Shown here: piece by piece, positions 63,087 to 64,000 of the stretch
Layout: every line of letters begins with the position of its first letter
Numbering within the stretch: the first letter of the stretch is position 1
Assembly: GCF_963677075.1 (NCBI RefSeq)
Contig: NZ_OY781873.1
Coordinates: 1 to 64,000 of the forward strand
Direction: 5' to 3'
Origin: an uncultured Sphaerochaeta sp.
Lineage (GTDB): Bacteria > Spirochaetota > Spirochaetia > Sphaerochaetales > Sphaerochaetaceae
Length of the DNA: 64,000 nucleotides
Position numbers and translations under genes: made by a program
The notes under the pieces: model-generated
Told to the model about the DNA's origin: nothing
Seen by the model: the letters and a program-made list of their open reading frames with translations, nothing else
The model's database searches: none

Positions 63087-64000
63087 CTACTTGAACATTC
63101 CGATTTTCTCACCCATCTGGAAAAGTTGCTCGGAGTTCTCAGTTGCATAGGGACCAAATTTCTCGGCACCCATGTACCTGCCATCGAGAGCACTCTTTTC
63201 AATGTAGTTGGTCTTCCACTGTTCGGTGGCAGAGACCTTCTCGAAAACACTAGACCAATAAGCTACGGTTTCGGCTGACATACCGGAGCCTCCCATGATT
63301 CCACGGAACATCTGGAACTTGATGTTGGGGTATCCAAGCTCCTTGAAAGTTGGTGCTGATGCGAAAACTCCATCCAGCCTATCCTCAGAGAAGGAAGCAA
63401 GGGCACTCATATTCTTTGCCTCGATCTGGCCAATGCATTCGGAAGGGTTCATGATACCGAATTCAACATGCTCGCCAAGCATGGCACTCGCAATTTCACC
63501 AGCGCTGTCAAAATAGACACCATTGAGTTCAATACCAACCTGCTGGTTGATCATCTCAACACAGAGGCGGTCAAGATTATCAGCAACACCAACAGAAATG
63601 CCACCAGGATTCTTCTTTGCTGCTGCAATGACGTCATCGAATGTCTTATAGGGAGAATCGGAAACGGCGACAAAAAGCACATTGTCCATGGCAAGAGCTG
63701 CGATGGGGACCAGGTCTGAAGCATCGACCTCCTTGCTTGCCTTCAGCCCCAAGGCTTGTGCGCCATTAAGAGCTACCAAGGTATAATTTCCGTCACGATT
63801 CTTATCAGCTGCATAGGCAGCCCCAACCGTTCCACCACCACCGGGCTTGTTGACTACTACAACGTTTCCATCAACCAAATCGTTCTTATTGATGATATCG
63901 ACGATAAGCCTGCAGAAAGTATCCGTACCACCACCTGCACTTGCCGGAGCCACAAACTCGACCGGACGGTCGGGATAAGCGCCTTTGGCCTCTTCAGATC
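63087..64000 (-). CDS. tctC: Tripartite tricarboxylate transporter binding protein TctC (5' end outside window)
   Basis: At least 304 residues visible. The frame stays open to the right edge, reading AYPDRPVEF before VAPASAGGGTD, so the real start and signal peptide are outside. Family features: VNKPGGGGTVGAAYAA, then VGVADNLDRLC, GEIASAMLGEHVEFGIMNP and a helical end. Periplasmic binding of a carboxylate for TctBA. First gene of the operon as far as seen. Confidence 0.94.
   Translation of the reverse strand, partial: SEEAKGAYPDRPVEFVAPASAGGGTDTFCRLIVDIINKNDLVDGNVVVVNKPGGGGTVGAAYAADKNRDGNYTLVALNGAQALGLKASKEVDASDLVPIAALAMDNVLFVAVSDSPYKTFDDVIAAAKKNPGGISVGVADNLDRLCVEMINQQVGIELNGVYFDSAGEIASAMLGEHVEFGIMNPSECIGQIEAKNMSALASFSEDRLDGVFASAPTFKELGYPNIKFQMFRGIMGGSGMSAETVAYWSSVFEKVSATEQWKTNYIEKSALDGRYMGAEKFGPYATENSEQLFQMGEKIGMFK

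Overview
The window looks like chromosome from a free-living, fermentative spirochaete, most likely Sphaerochaeta or a close relative. This is an inference from gene content: a class I lysyl-tRNA synthetase, a Rex-linked NAD(P)-dependent [FeFe] hydrogenase of the HndABCD type, many sugar and carboxylate transporters, and several envelope proteins that I recognise only as barrel or lipoprotein types. No rRNA gene is present to settle it.

Layout. 1-11.7 kb: a frameshifted M16C peptidase at the left edge, nfo and a glycerophosphodiesterase, a tight leftward operon of envelope proteins around pepT, and a second frameshifted gene (a lipoprotein). 11.8-17.7 kb: a leftward hydrogenase operon (hndA, an ATPase-like gene, hndB, hndC, hndD) divergent from rex, with a candidate Rex box over the rex promoter. 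17.7-28.3 kb: housekeeping genes (endonuclease/phosphatase lipoprotein, MFS-HEAT fusion, clpP, era, flavoprotein, lysS, RlpA-like, FAD oxidoreductase, outer-membrane barrel).

28.4-45.3 kb is an accessory region. It starts at a CAU tRNA gene. A 136-bp copy of that gene plus its upstream flank recurs 1.7 kb downstream, where it is fused to the 3' half of a class II (Leu-like) tRNA and followed by a tyrosine integrase. Next comes an AT-rich defence-type cluster: a DGQHR protein, a membrane protein, a Dam-type methylase, a DUF262-HNH protein, an EcoRI-type methylase, a C-terminally anchored protein, and a zinc-ribbon/deoxyribosyltransferase-like protein. Then follow a decayed IS3 element, several copies of two dispersed repeats (R1, R2), small conserved genes (VF530, YwbE), a DinJ/YafQ toxin-antitoxin pair, nagA, and an intact IS with 16-bp terminal repeats and an ATTG target duplication.

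45.3-64 kb holds three transport-centred operons, all leftward. The first has two GH172 enzymes, MalFG-type permeases and a binding protein, divergent from a GntR/LacI-type regulator. The second has a TetR regulator, an M20 amidohydrolase, an epimerase, a DHDPS-family lyase and a complete LivKHMGF importer. The third is a tripartite TctCBA system cut by the right edge. In all three a hairpin sits just after the binding-protein gene, which would favour excess binding protein. The most novel parts are the methylase/DUF262/DGQHR cluster, the chimeric tRNA at its edge, and the R1/R2 repeats.
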